Shown here: piece by piece, positions 50,801 through 59,432 of the stretch | Numbering within the stretch: the stretch's first letter is position 1 | Layout: each line of letters opens with the position of its first letter | Assembly: GCF_000725885.1 (NCBI RefSeq) | Contig: NZ_JODR01000006.1 | Span: 62,001-126,000, forward strand | Direction of reading: 5' to 3' | DNA: 64,000 nt | Origin: Streptomyces albus subsp. albus | GTDB taxonomy: Bacteria > Actinomycetota > Actinomycetes > Streptomycetales > Streptomycetaceae | Notes under the pieces: model-generated | Databases searched by the model: none | What the model saw: the letters and a program-made list of their open reading frames with translations, nothing else | What the model was told of the DNA's origin: nothing | Program-made: the position numbers and the translations under genes

Positions 50801-51952
50801 TTGGGCGTCGGCGCCCTCTCCGCGGTCGCGGCCCTGGCGCTCGCCCCGCGGCACCGGCCGGGCGGCACCCACCGGATCGACCTGCCCGGCCTCGTCCTGA
50901 TCTGTCTGGCCATGCTCGCGGTCAGCTTCGGGCTCCTGGAGGGCGAGCGCTACCGGTGGGGCACCGTCGCCGGCCCGGTCACCATCCCGCTGCTGCTCGC
51001 CCTCGGCGTGGTGTTCCTGGCCGCCTTCGTCGTGCTGCAACGGGGCGTCGGACGTGCACCGCGCCGGGCGCGCCATCCGCTCGTCCCCCTGCGGCTGTTC
51101 GCCGACCGCAACTTCGCCCTCGCCAACGCCGTGATGCTCTGCTTCGGCGTCGCGATGGCCGGGCTCATGCTGCCGCTGACGCTCTACCTCCAGGCCGTGC
51201 GCGGCCTTTCGCCCGGTGAGGCGGGAGTGGTCCTGGCGGTGGCGTCGTTCGCCTCCGGGGTGGCGGCGCCCTTCGTCGACCGGATCGGCGAGCGGGTGGG
51301 CCGCAAGGCGCTGCTCGTCCTCGGTCTGGCCTGCTACGCGGCAGGGCTGACCGTGGTGGCCGGCCGGACCGGTGCCGGGGCGGGGCCGGGACAGTTCGTG
51401 CCCGCGCTGGTGGCCGCGGGCGTGGGCATCGCCTGTGTCTTCGTGCTGATGGCCAAGCTGGCGGTCGGTGACCTGGAGCCGGCGCTCACCGGTGCGGGGT
51501 CCGGCGTGTTCAACACCACCCGCCAGCTCGGCGCCGTGGTGGGCAGTGCGGCCGTCGGCGCGCTGCTGCAGAACCGGCTCGGCACCGCGCTGCCCCGCCT
51601 CGCGGCACAGCGCGCCGACGGGCTGCCGCACGAGGCACGGGACGCGCTCACCGGGCACTTCGGCCGTCTGACGGCGCTCGACGTCCACAGCGGCCGGGCG
51701 GTGACCGACGCCCTGCCGTCCGGGCTGCCGCCCGAGGTCGCCGACAAGGCCGGACAGGTGGCCGCCGAAGTGTTCCGCCAAGGGCTCACCGAGGCGCTGC
51801 GGGAGACGGCGGTGCTTCCGCTGGCCGTCTCGCTGGCCGCCGTTGTGTGCGCCTCGGCGCTGCGGCCCTCCCGGCCGGAAACAGCGGCGCCGGAATATGT
51901 CAGGTCGGGGACCGGAATACCGGTGCGGGCACAGCGGAAGCGCCGGGACTGA
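50801..51952 (+). pseudogene. DHA2-family MFS exporter, 5'-truncated (C-terminal two-thirds)
   Basis: 383 residues from a nominal TTG 50801 without a ribosome site. The sequence begins inside what is normally the NVP-x-G-A region before helix 7 (VGALSAVAALALAPRH) and continues through RIDLPGLVLICLAMLAVS to the end, including the long DHA2 hydrophilic loop (AAQRADGLPHEARDALTGHF) near the C-terminus. The first six helices, with motif A and the GTIVNVALP helix, are absent. It joins head to head with the truncated permease, so both 5' ends were lost together. Confidence 0.78.
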
Positions 51953-52142
51953 CAAACAGCAAGTTTTTCACCGCGATATCGACGTGACAAAGTGCGCGGC
52001 TGGTCGCGGGCGGTGGAAGTTTTTCCCTACCCCGGGATTCCGGGCGCTGATAACGTCCCCACGTCACTATCCGACCGGCCCTCCACTTCTTCCGAAACGC
52101 GTGCGCGTCATCGGAGGGACCGAGTAGAACGGGGTAGGAATA

Positions 52143-53102
52143 ATGCGCCAAATCGAGATCGCCTGGCAGTCGATCGGCGCCAAGGTACGTATCACTCTCG
52201 ACGAAGGCCGTAATGCCGAACTCGTCGAGCCGCTGTGGGCAGCGCTCCCCTATCAGACCTTGCAGGGGCATGCACTCGTCGCCGGTGACTGCATTTATCA
52301 CGTTCCCCCGGCGCACGACCTCCTCCACGCCGTGCCGGACCACCGCGTCGACCGCAAGATCCAGCCCAACGGCACCGTGTTCTGTTCCTCGGTGCAGCAC
52401 CTCACGATCAAGTACGGGGACCTCACCGAACCGATGCCCACCTCACCGATCGGTTCCGTGGTTCCCGAGGACGTCGACGCGCTGCCGAAGATCGGCCAGA
52501 TGGTCTGGGACTCCGTGCACGGGAACGGGGCTCCGATCATCGCGCAGGTGCGCCGGGTGGACGGCGAGGCCGGTCACGGGGTCCGCCGTATGCCCGCCGA
52601 GTCCGCGAGCGCCCGGGACCTGATCGAGCGGATCGCCGCGGAGACGGAGCGGGTGCTCATCGAGCCGACCGACGAACTGGTCGCCGCGCACGAGGGCCGC
52701 TTCGACCAGGGAGCGGGCACGAAGAACTCGGTGCTGACCACCCTCGTCTGCATCAACGGCGAGACCCGGCCGCTGGGCTACGTCTCCCACACCGGACTCG
52801 TCCGGGCCGCCCGTCTGACCGACGTACCGCTCAGCGCGCTGGTCGAGATGGCCAAGATCCTGCTCGTCAAGCCCACCGAGTTCCTCGGCTACTGCGGGCT
52901 GAACACGCTGTGGGACCTCACCCAGGACATGGTGGCCCTGCTCGCCGAGACCACCTCCCGTGAGGACTTCATCGCGCTGATGTCCCACATGGCCACCTAC
53001 ACCAACGCTCTCGGCGCGTGGAACCTGCAGCTCTTCCCGTGGGAGCTGGGGGGCGACACGTGGACCTTCCGTCCGACCATCACGAGGAGTGCGCATGCCT
53101 GA
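52143..53102 (+). CDS. Cyclophilin-like / cucumopine-synthase-family protein, possible Pictet-Spenglerase
   Basis: 319 residues, ATG with GGTAGGA upstream. The N-terminal 170 residues look like the cyclophilin-like barrel of the DUF3830/cucumopine synthase group (VRITLDEGRNAELVEPLWAA, DCIYHVPPAHDLLHA, VQHLTIKYGDLTEPMPTSPI, VDALPKIGQMVWDS), followed by a helical bundle (ASARDLIERIAAET to FIALMSHMATYTNALG). Cucumopine synthase condenses histidine with 2-oxoglutarate in a Pictet-Spengler-type reaction, and StnK2 of streptonigrin is, as I recall, a comparable enzyme. As first gene of the cluster it may cyclise an aromatic amino acid with a carbonyl partner. The assignment rests on motif pattern only. 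Confidence 0.62.
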   Translation: MRQIEIAWQSIGAKVRITLDEGRNAELVEPLWAALPYQTLQGHALVAGDCIYHVPPAHDLLHAVPDHRVDRKIQPNGTVFCSSVQHLTIKYGDLTEPMPTSPIGSVVPEDVDALPKIGQMVWDSVHGNGAPIIAQVRRVDGEAGHGVRRMPAESASARDLIERIAAETERVLIEPTDELVAAHEGRFDQGAGTKNSVLTTLVCINGETRPLGYVSHTGLVRAARLTDVPLSALVEMAKILLVKPTEFLGYCGLNTLWDLTQDMVALLAETTSREDFIALMSHMATYTNALGAWNLQLFPWELGGDTWTFRPTITRSAHA

Positions 53103-54213
53103 CCGGAAGAACCAGACCGAGCTGCTGATCATAGGCGGCGGCGTCATCGGCGTCTCGATCGCCTACCACTGCGCGAAGGCCGGCATCGACGTCGTCCTGC
53201 TGGAGAAGGAGCAGTTCGGCACCGCGACGACGTCGCAGACCGCGCGCGCCTTCCGCACCTACTTCCCCAAGAAGGTCCACGACTCGGAACTGGCGGCGCT
53301 GAGCCTCGCCGAGTTCCGCTCGTTCGCCGAGAAGATGGACACCGACCTCGCCCTGGCGGAGCTGGGCCTGCTCACCGTGCTGACCAGCCCGGAGCAGGCG
53401 GCCGAGATCGAGGCGCTGCTGCCGGCGCACCGCGAGGTGGGCGTCAACCTGGAGCTGCTGACCGCCGACCAGGCCTGCGAGTACAACCCCTGGCTGGACC
53501 CCGACACCATCGAGGCCGCCGTCTGGTCCCCGGACAGCTACCGCCTCAAGCCGGAAGCCCTGGTCAAGGGGTACGCGGATGCCGCGGAGAAACTCGGCGC
53601 ACGGCTGCTGAGCGGAACCACCGTGACCGGCCTCGACGCGCGTACCGGTGAGGTGACCACCACGCGGGGGGACTTCACCGCCGACGCCGTCGTCATCGCT
53701 GCCGGACCGTGGAGCGGCGAGGTCGCCAAGCTGACCGGCATGGAGCTGCCGGTGTGGGGCCAGTTCGCCGAACTGCTGCACACCGATCCGATCTCCGAGA
53801 GCGACACCGACACGCCCTTCACGTTCCACCCGGTCTCCGGGCTCAAGACGATGGGGATGGGCAAGTCCTTCCTCGTCGGTCTGGAGCGCATCTCCAAGCA
53901 GAAGGGCATGCGGGACATCTGGTTCAAGGCCGCCGTCGACGAGCTCCCGAAGTGGTATCCGAAGCTGGAGAACGTGGAGCTGCACAGCGCCTGGACCGGA
54001 ACCCTGGACGTCACGCCCACGAAGTCGGCGCTGATCGGCCGGGGCGAGGGGGAGCACGAGCGCATCCTGTTCGCGGCCGGGTTCACCGGCCACGGGCTGG
54101 CCCACGCGCCGATCACCGGCCGCATCATCCGCGACCTGTACCGCGGTGACCGGCCCGGTGTCGACCTCAGCCCCTTCTCGGTGGCCACGAACCTGGCGGC
54201 CAAACCGGCTTGA
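53095..54213 (+). CDS. FAD-dependent amine/amino-acid oxidase (DAO family) of the cluster
   Basis: 372 residues from ATG 53095 (GAGGAG 5 nt upstream), overlapping the previous gene by 8 bp. FAD motif LLIIGGGVIGVSIAYHCAKAG; TATTSQTARAFRTYFPKKV; C-terminal FAAGFTGHGLAHAPITGRII. It belongs to the sarcosine/glycine oxidase-like group. In context it could dehydrogenate a cyclised (tetrahydro-carboline-like) intermediate or deaminate an amino acid to its keto acid for methylation. Translational coupling to the Pictet-Spenglerase-like gene argues that the two act in sequence. Confidence 0.78.
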   Translation: MPDRKNQTELLIIGGGVIGVSIAYHCAKAGIDVVLLEKEQFGTATTSQTARAFRTYFPKKVHDSELAALSLAEFRSFAEKMDTDLALAELGLLTVLTSPEQAAEIEALLPAHREVGVNLELLTADQACEYNPWLDPDTIEAAVWSPDSYRLKPEALVKGYADAAEKLGARLLSGTTVTGLDARTGEVTTTRGDFTADAVVIAAGPWSGEVAKLTGMELPVWGQFAELLHTDPISESDTDTPFTFHPVSGLKTMGMGKSFLVGLERISKQKGMRDIWFKAAVDELPKWYPKLENVELHSAWTGTLDVTPTKSALIGRGEGEHERILFAAGFTGHGLAHAPITGRIIRDLYRGDRPGVDLSPFSVATNLAAKPA

Positions 54214-54352
54214 GCCCACATCCCGCGGCGGGCAGCCGGGACACGCTGCCCGCCGCTCCCCAGCCGCGGGGCGGCGACGGCGGAGGGCGTCCGAGGCACG
54301 GCCTCCGCCGTCGGGCCGGCAACCCGCGGTGCGAACAGAGAGGTGTGAACGA

Positions 54353-55396
54353 GTGTCGCCGCTGAACACGCTTCCTTCGGAATGGCAAGGCCAGGCACCG
54401 ACCCCGTTGAACCCGGACACCGCGTTCAACGGCTACATCTGCGCGAATGTGCTGCACGGGCTCGAACGACTGGGGGTCTTCGAGCTGTTGCGGGACGAGA
54501 AATCCCTCGACATGGACCGGTTCTGCGAAACGAACGGCCTGGATTCCGCCGTCTTCCGGGCACTGGTCGGGGCCGCGGAGTCGTTCGGCTATCTCGACGT
54601 CCGCGGAGCACAGGTCCGGGCGACGTCCGTCGGTGAGGACGTCGCCCGGTACCTGGGCTTCTTCACCTGGGGCGTCGGCGGCTACCACGACATCTTCGCG
54701 AGTGCCGCCCCCGTCGCCCGCGGCGAACGCCGCTTCGGCGTCGACCTGCACCGCGACGAGGGCATGGTCGCGCTCGGCTCGGCCCAGGCGGACACGGCGC
54801 TGATGCGCCACATCCTCGACGAGGAGATCGCCGGCATCGACTTCCGCACCCTGGTCGATCTGGGAGCCGGGGTCAGCGAGCGGGTCTCCCGGCTGGTCAA
54901 GGCGCGCCCGGGCACGCGCGGCATCGGCATCGACATCAGCCGGCCCGCCACCGAGCTGGCCCGCGACACCGTGGCCGGGTACGGACTGGCCGGCACGGTG
55001 GAGCCGGTGTGCGCGGACGTGCTGGACATCCTCTTCAACGGGCAGGAGATCGACGGCGGCGACGCGGCCGACGTCGTGATGAGCTTCATGTTCCTGCACG
55101 ACCTGCTGGCCGCTCCGGAGCGCCGCGAAGAGGTCGTACCGCGCCTGCGCAAGGCCTTCCCGCGGGCGCACACCTTCCTGCTGGCCGACACCACGATCAG
55201 GCCGCGGAACGAGGAAGGTGACGGCCGGCTGCCGGTCTTCTCCAGCGGGTTCGAACTGGCGCACGCGCTGATGGGGGTCCCGCTCCACACCCGTGAGGAG
55301 TACGAGGAACTCTTCGAGCGGGGAGGGATGAAGCTGCGCCGCAGCGTGCCGTTCGGCGCCCCGCACACCTACCTGTTCGTTCTGGAGGCGTCGTGA
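54353..55396 (+). CDS. SAM-dependent methyltransferase with winged-helix dimerisation domain
   Basis: 347 residues from GTG 54353 (GAGGTG 7 nt upstream). Residues 20-110 form the plant-OMT-type N-terminal domain (NGYICANVLHGLERLGVFELL); SAM motif I is TLVDLGAGVSERV and IGIDISRPATELAR follows. The catalytic His of plant O-methyltransferases is not obvious. Together with the cupin and aminotransferase immediately downstream it resembles the MarI/MarH/MarG (StnR/StnK3/StnQ1) set that makes beta-methyltryptophan by C-methylating an indole-3-pyruvate-type keto acid. The cupin start overlaps its stop (GTGA). Confidence 0.75.
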   Translation: MSPLNTLPSEWQGQAPTPLNPDTAFNGYICANVLHGLERLGVFELLRDEKSLDMDRFCETNGLDSAVFRALVGAAESFGYLDVRGAQVRATSVGEDVARYLGFFTWGVGGYHDIFASAAPVARGERRFGVDLHRDEGMVALGSAQADTALMRHILDEEIAGIDFRTLVDLGAGVSERVSRLVKARPGTRGIGIDISRPATELARDTVAGYGLAGTVEPVCADVLDILFNGQEIDGGDAADVVMSFMFLHDLLAAPERREEVVPRLRKAFPRAHTFLLADTTIRPRNEEGDGRLPVFSSGFELAHALMGVPLHTREEYEELFERGGMKLRRSVPFGAPHTYLFVLEAS

Positions 55397-55788
55397 CGGT
55401 ACAGGACAAGGCGGCCGGAAGCGACGCGGAGATCGTCACCGCGCTGCCCGTCCCGCTCGCGGTGGCGGGGCACCACCAGCCCGCGCCGTTCTACCTCACC
55501 GCGGACATGTTCGGCGGGCTCCCGGTACAACTGGCGGGCGGCGAACTCAGCAAGCTCGTGGGCAAGCCCGTCGCCGCGCCGCATGTGCACGAGGTGGACG
55601 AGCTCTACTTCCTCGTCTCGCCCGAGCCGGGCCAGGCCCGGATCGAGGTGCACCTCGACGGGGTCCGCCATGAACTGGTCTCGCCCGCGGTGATGCGTAT
55701 CCCGGCCGGCAGCGAGCACTGCTTCCTCACCCTTGAGGCGACGGTGGGCAGTTACTGCTTCGGCATCCTGGTGGGGGACCGCCTGTGA
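55393..55788 (+). CDS. Single-domain cupin, MarH-like
   Basis: 131 residues from GTG 55393. The cupin metal site is PHVHEVDELYF (H-x-H-x3-E) and the second motif has IPAGSEHCF with the fourth ligand His. Small cupins of this kind in beta-methyl amino acid pathways (MarH/StnK3) set the alpha/beta stereochemistry by acting with the aminotransferase on the imine/keto form. The location, between methyltransferase and aminotransferase with a 4-bp overlap, is exactly the expected arrangement. Confidence 0.78.
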   Translation: MTVQDKAAGSDAEIVTALPVPLAVAGHHQPAPFYLTADMFGGLPVQLAGGELSKLVGKPVAAPHVHEVDELYFLVSPEPGQARIEVHLDGVRHELVSPAVMRIPAGSEHCFLTLEATVGSYCFGILVGDRL

Positions 55789-55870
55789 GCTCCACGCCTC
55801 AGCCTCCGCCGCGTACACGCCACCGTGCCACTCCCCCGGCACCGGGGGCCGCGGAACGGAGAGTGGTCCG

Positions 55871-56938
55871 ATGACCGCTCCGGTCCGCCAGGAGACGCGG
55901 AACTACAACGCCAGCGTGCCGTCGGCCGACGACCTGGTGCGGCTGCACCTCAGTGAGAGCCCCTACGGTGCCAGCCCCGCGGCGGTGGCCGCGGTGACGG
56001 GTGAACTGGAGCGCATCAACCGCTATCCGGCGCCCGGACGGGAGGGGCTGGTCCAGGCGCTCGCCCGGCACTGGGAGCTGCCCGAGGAACACATCGCGGT
56101 GGCCAACGGCAGCGACGAACTGGTGCTCGCCACCGCGCTCACCCTGGGCGACCCGGGCAGCCCCGGTCTGGTCACCGCCGGCACCTTCCCCGGCTATCTG
56201 GCGGCGCTGGAGCGGATCGGCCGGGGCGCCGTCCAGGTCCCGCTCGCCGGGTCCGGGACCGACACGGCGGCCTTCGCCGACCGTCTGCCCGGGTGCGGCA
56301 TCGGTTACGTGTGCAACCCGCACAATCCGTGCGGCAGCGCGCTGACGCACGACGAACTGCACCGCCTGGTGGCGGCGGCCCGGGACAGCGGTACGCCGCT
56401 CGTCTTCGACGAGGCGTACCACGAGTTCGGGCCCCCCGCCCAGCCGCAGGCGCGGACGCATCTGCGCGAGGACACCCCGGTGCTCGCACTGCGCACCTTC
56501 TCCAAGGCGTACGGGCTGGCCGCCCTGCGGATCGGCTACGCGCTGGGGCCCGCCGACCTCATCGCCGAGGTGCGCCGGACCCTGACCGTGCTGCCCTTCA
56601 GCGTCAACCGGGCCGCACAGGCGGCGGCACTGGCGGCGCTCGACGACCAGGAGTTCCTCGGCAGCGTCCGGCGGGACAGCGCGGCGCGGCGGCAGTGGTT
56701 CTGCGCCGAACTGGAGCGGCGTGGCTACCGCTACCTGCCCTCGGTCACAAATTTCGTGGCCGTCGAGGTCGCCGCCTCGGCCGAGGCGCAGGACGTGCTG
56801 GCCCGCGACCACGGCATTCTCGTGCGCGACACGGGCATGTTCGGCTTCCCTGGTCACCTGCGCGTCTCCCTCGGCTCCGTGGAGGAGTTGCGCGGCTTCC
56901 TGGACGCGCTGGACCGGGTCACCGCCGGCTCGCGCTAG
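55871..56938 (+). CDS. PLP aminotransferase, HisC-like, MarG-type
   Basis: 355 residues from ATG 55871. Fold type I class II: GSDELVLATALTLGDPG, YVCNPHNPCG, VFDEAYHEF, and the PLP Lys in RTFSKAYGLAALRIGYALG; C-terminal GFPGHLRVSLGSVEE. It resembles histidinol-phosphate aminotransferase but sits in a biosynthetic operon, as do the MarG/StnQ1 aminotransferases that interconvert tryptophan and indolepyruvate. Substrate may be tryptophan, histidine, phenylalanine or tyrosine. It lies 82 bp after the cupin. Confidence 0.78.
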   Translation: MTAPVRQETRNYNASVPSADDLVRLHLSESPYGASPAAVAAVTGELERINRYPAPGREGLVQALARHWELPEEHIAVANGSDELVLATALTLGDPGSPGLVTAGTFPGYLAALERIGRGAVQVPLAGSGTDTAAFADRLPGCGIGYVCNPHNPCGSALTHDELHRLVAAARDSGTPLVFDEAYHEFGPPAQPQARTHLREDTPVLALRTFSKAYGLAALRIGYALGPADLIAEVRRTLTVLPFSVNRAAQAAALAALDDQEFLGSVRRDSAARRQWFCAELERRGYRYLPSVTNFVAVEVAASAEAQDVLARDHGILVRDTGMFGFPGHLRVSLGSVEELRGFLDALDRVTAGSR

Positions 56939-56975
56939 CCGCACCACGCATCGACGACTTTCTGGAGGAACAACC

Positions 56976-57440
56976 GTGGTCAAGCCGATTCCGGACGGCT
57001 ACGCGGAACTGACGGCCTATCTGTCGGTCGCGGACACCGACGAGGCGATCGCCTTCTACTCCCGGGCGTTCGGCGCGAAGGAACTGTCGCGGTACACCGC
57101 GCCCGACGGCACGGTCCCGCACGCGCAGATCCAGATCGGGAACACGATCGTGATGCTGTCCGACGAGTCCCCCGCGACCGGGCTGCCCGGCCCCAAGGTC
57201 CTGGGGGGCACGCCCGTCACCCTGTATCTGTTCGTGGAGGACGTCGACGCCACCTTCGCCCGGGCCACGCAGGCCGGCGCGGAGGAGAAGCGGCCCGTCC
57301 AGGTGCACTTCTTCGGTGACCGTACCGGGCAGGTCATCGACCCGTTCGGACACCGCTGGACGATCGCGAGCCGAGTCGAGGAGGTGAGCCCGGCCGAGTT
57401 CCGACGCCGCGCCGACGCGTATCTCCGAGGGAAGAGCTGA
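56976..57440 (+). CDS. VOC-family PhnB/glyoxalase-like protein of the cluster
   Basis: 154 residues from GTG 56976 (GGAGGAA upstream). Two beta-alpha-beta modules: AYLSVADTDEAIAFYSRAFGAKEL and TLYLFVEDVDATFARATQAGA, then FFGDRTGQVIDPFGHRWTIA, the PhnB-type (SnoaL-unrelated) VOC pattern. It may be a product-binding self-resistance protein or a metal-dependent enzyme acting on the ring system. It ends the plus-strand operon before a bidirectional terminator. Confidence 0.8.
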   Translation: MVKPIPDGYAELTAYLSVADTDEAIAFYSRAFGAKELSRYTAPDGTVPHAQIQIGNTIVMLSDESPATGLPGPKVLGGTPVTLYLFVEDVDATFARATQAGAEEKRPVQVHFFGDRTGQVIDPFGHRWTIASRVEEVSPAEFRRRADAYLRGKS

Positions 57441-57501
57441 GACCTGCCGGACACCGCGCGCTGCTGGGTACAGCAGGCGGCTGCGGCAGCACGCGACCAC
57501 G

Positions 57502-57542
57502 GAGCCGGCCTGCCGGGCTGACAACGCCCCGCAGGCCGGCTC
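57502..57542. terminator. Bidirectional terminator between the two halves of the cluster
   Basis: Perfect 12-bp stem GAGCCGGCCTGC (57502-57513) with 57531-57542 and a 17-nt loop, between the plus-strand and minus-strand cluster operons. Confidence 0.78.
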
Positions 57543-57628
57543 GTGCGTCTGCGGCCAGGAGGCCGCCCCGAGCAGGCCGCCCCGAGCCACCTCCGATCAG
57601 CCTGCTCGGCCCCGGCCCCGGGGGAGGC

Positions 57629-58474
57629 TCAGGTGGTGGCCAACAGCAGTTCTTCGATGGTGGACGGCCGGAGCCCGTCGGTCCTGTCCGCGAAGTAGCG
57701 CGCGGCGAGATCACCGGCGGAGATGTGTTCCGCGTGCCGGAACCCCGCTTCCTTGGCCAGCGCGAGGATCTCGTCGGGCCCGAAGAAGCTGCGGAAGGGA
57801 GTGCCGTCGGCGCGGGCGGCGCGTTCCACCCCTTCCCGGGCGGGCCGCTCCTGAGCATCCACGAGTTCGACCGGCTGCATGAAGGTCATCGCCAGGGTGG
57901 AGCCCTCGGCGAGGGCCGCGGCCTGGCGGAGCGTCTGGGCCACCGCGTCCTCGGTGAGGTACATGGTGACGCCGGAGCAGGCCAGCACGGCAGGCCGGGC
58001 CGGGTCGAAGCCGGCTTCCGTCAGACGCGTCCACCACGACTCCTCCTGTTCGAAGTCCACCGGCACCAGCCGCAGCGAAGAGGGGATGCCGTAGCCCAGC
58101 TCGCTCAGGCGCCGCCGCTTCCACTCCTGCGTCTCCGGCTGGTCGACCTCGAAGACCCGCACGGCACCGGCGCCCTCCGGCCGCCGCTGCGCGAAGGTGT
58201 CGAGGCCGGCGCCGAGTATGACGTACTGGTCGACGCCGCGGCTCGCCTGCTCGACGACAAGGTCCTCGGTGAAGCGGGCGCGGGCGACGATGGACGCCCG
58301 CGCCCGGGCACTGGTGGCGGGGTCCATGTCCGGCCGGGAGCGCCAGTCGGCGTCCGGCGCCGCCAGCCGCGCACCGAGTTCGTCGTCGAACACGTGCGGC
58401 AGGGGGTCGGCCTGGACGTGGAGGGCCCGCCACAACGCGACCCGAATCGCTGTCTTGTCCGCCGTCGCCGTCAC
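57629..58474 (-). CDS. LCMT-type SAM methyltransferase
   Basis: 281 residues. VDQYVILGAGLDTFAQR is the actinobacterial leucine-carboxyl-methyltransferase-like motif I, with VFEVDQPETQEWKRRRL as motif II and LACSGVTMYLTEDAV as motif IV. Enzymes of this family methylate carboxyl, hydroxyl or other oxygen of secondary metabolites. Last gene of the minus-strand operon, so probably a tailoring O-methyltransferase for the cluster's product (for example methyl-ester formation). Confidence 0.78.
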   Translation of the reverse strand: MTATADKTAIRVALWRALHVQADPLPHVFDDELGARLAAPDADWRSRPDMDPATSARARASIVARARFTEDLVVEQASRGVDQYVILGAGLDTFAQRRPEGAGAVRVFEVDQPETQEWKRRRLSELGYGIPSSLRLVPVDFEQEESWWTRLTEAGFDPARPAVLACSGVTMYLTEDAVAQTLRQAAALAEGSTLAMTFMQPVELVDAQERPAREGVERAARADGTPFRSFFGPDEILALAKEAGFRHAEHISAGDLAARYFADRTDGLRPSTIEELLLATT

Positions 58475-58540
58475 TGGTCGGTCCTTTCGTCAGGGCTTGA
58501 TGTCCGGCGCTTCCGGTTCCGCCCGGAAGCACGTTCGTGG

Positions 58541-59311
58541 TCACGCGGGCGGATCAGCCGTTTCGCCCGCTTCGGCGCCGGACGGAGCGTGGAGGTACTC
58601 CGACTCCAGCACCAGGTCCTTGACCAAGGTCTGGTACTCGACGTGGGCGTGGTGTTCGCGGGTGCGCCACTCGGTGCCCTCGCGCTCGCGCAGATAGGCG
58701 CGGTAGCGCGGGGCACCCGGCACCTTCATGTTGTCGGCCAGCACGACCGAGCCCGGGTGCAGCCAGCGCCGGTCGAGGATGCGCCGCAGATCCGGCAGGT
58801 AGGCGTCCCGCACGTGGTCGACGAAGACGAAGTCGAGCCGTCCCGGACCGAAGCCGTGCCGGGTGGTGAGCCGTTCGATCGTGCGGCCGTCGTCACCCAG
58901 CGTGCCGTGCAGCACGGTGACCCGCTCCCCCAGCCCGGCGTGGTCCCAGATGCGGCGGGCCACCGCCGCGTTGGCGGCACTGAACTCGACCGAGCACAGC
59001 CGGGCGTCCGGCGGCATGACCCGCGCCATGCGCAGCGCGCTGTATCCGCAGTACGTGCCCAGTTCGAGCAGGAGCCGGGGCCGCACGCGCCGCACCGCCG
59101 CGTCGAGCAGCAGCCCCTTCTCGTCACCGATGTTGATCAGCGTGGCCTGCTGATAGGCGTAGGTGTCGATCGCCCGGATCACATCGTCGATGTCTCCGGG
59201 CCTGGCGTGGGCGGTGACATGGTCGGCGAGTGCCTCCTCGCGTCCGTCACCGACCTGGCCCGTCCGGGTCAGGTTCCCCATCCGCATCAGCATGCGCAGC
59301 CGCTTGGCCAT
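58541..59311 (-). CDS. COMT-like catechol O-methyltransferase
   Basis: 256 residues from ATG 59311 (GGAG 7 nt upstream; GTG 59314 also possible). The signature order matches animal COMT: TLINIGDEKGLLLDAA, LLLELGTYCGYSALRMAR, FVFVDHVRDAYLPDLRRI, VVLADNMKVPGAPRY. The metal-binding Asp of DHVRD and DN pair of ADNMK are preserved, which predicts Mg-dependent methylation of a catechol or ortho-dihydroxy aromatic. It implies that the cluster's product has a hydroxylated aromatic ring. Confidence 0.82.
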   Translation of the reverse strand: MAKRLRMLMRMGNLTRTGQVGDGREEALADHVTAHARPGDIDDVIRAIDTYAYQQATLINIGDEKGLLLDAAVRRVRPRLLLELGTYCGYSALRMARVMPPDARLCSVEFSAANAAVARRIWDHAGLGERVTVLHGTLGDDGRTIERLTTRHGFGPGRLDFVFVDHVRDAYLPDLRRILDRRWLHPGSVVLADNMKVPGAPRYRAYLREREGTEWRTREHHAHVEYQTLVKDLVLESEYLHAPSGAEAGETADPPA

Positions 59312-59432
59312 CACCGGTCTCCGATCCGGGTCTGCTCACAGGGAATACCGTTCCGCCGCGGTGACGGACGGCTGCCGGGGCGGCGCCGCGGCAGCACCAC
59401 CGCTGCGGGCTTTCGCCGTCCGGGAGCCGCCG

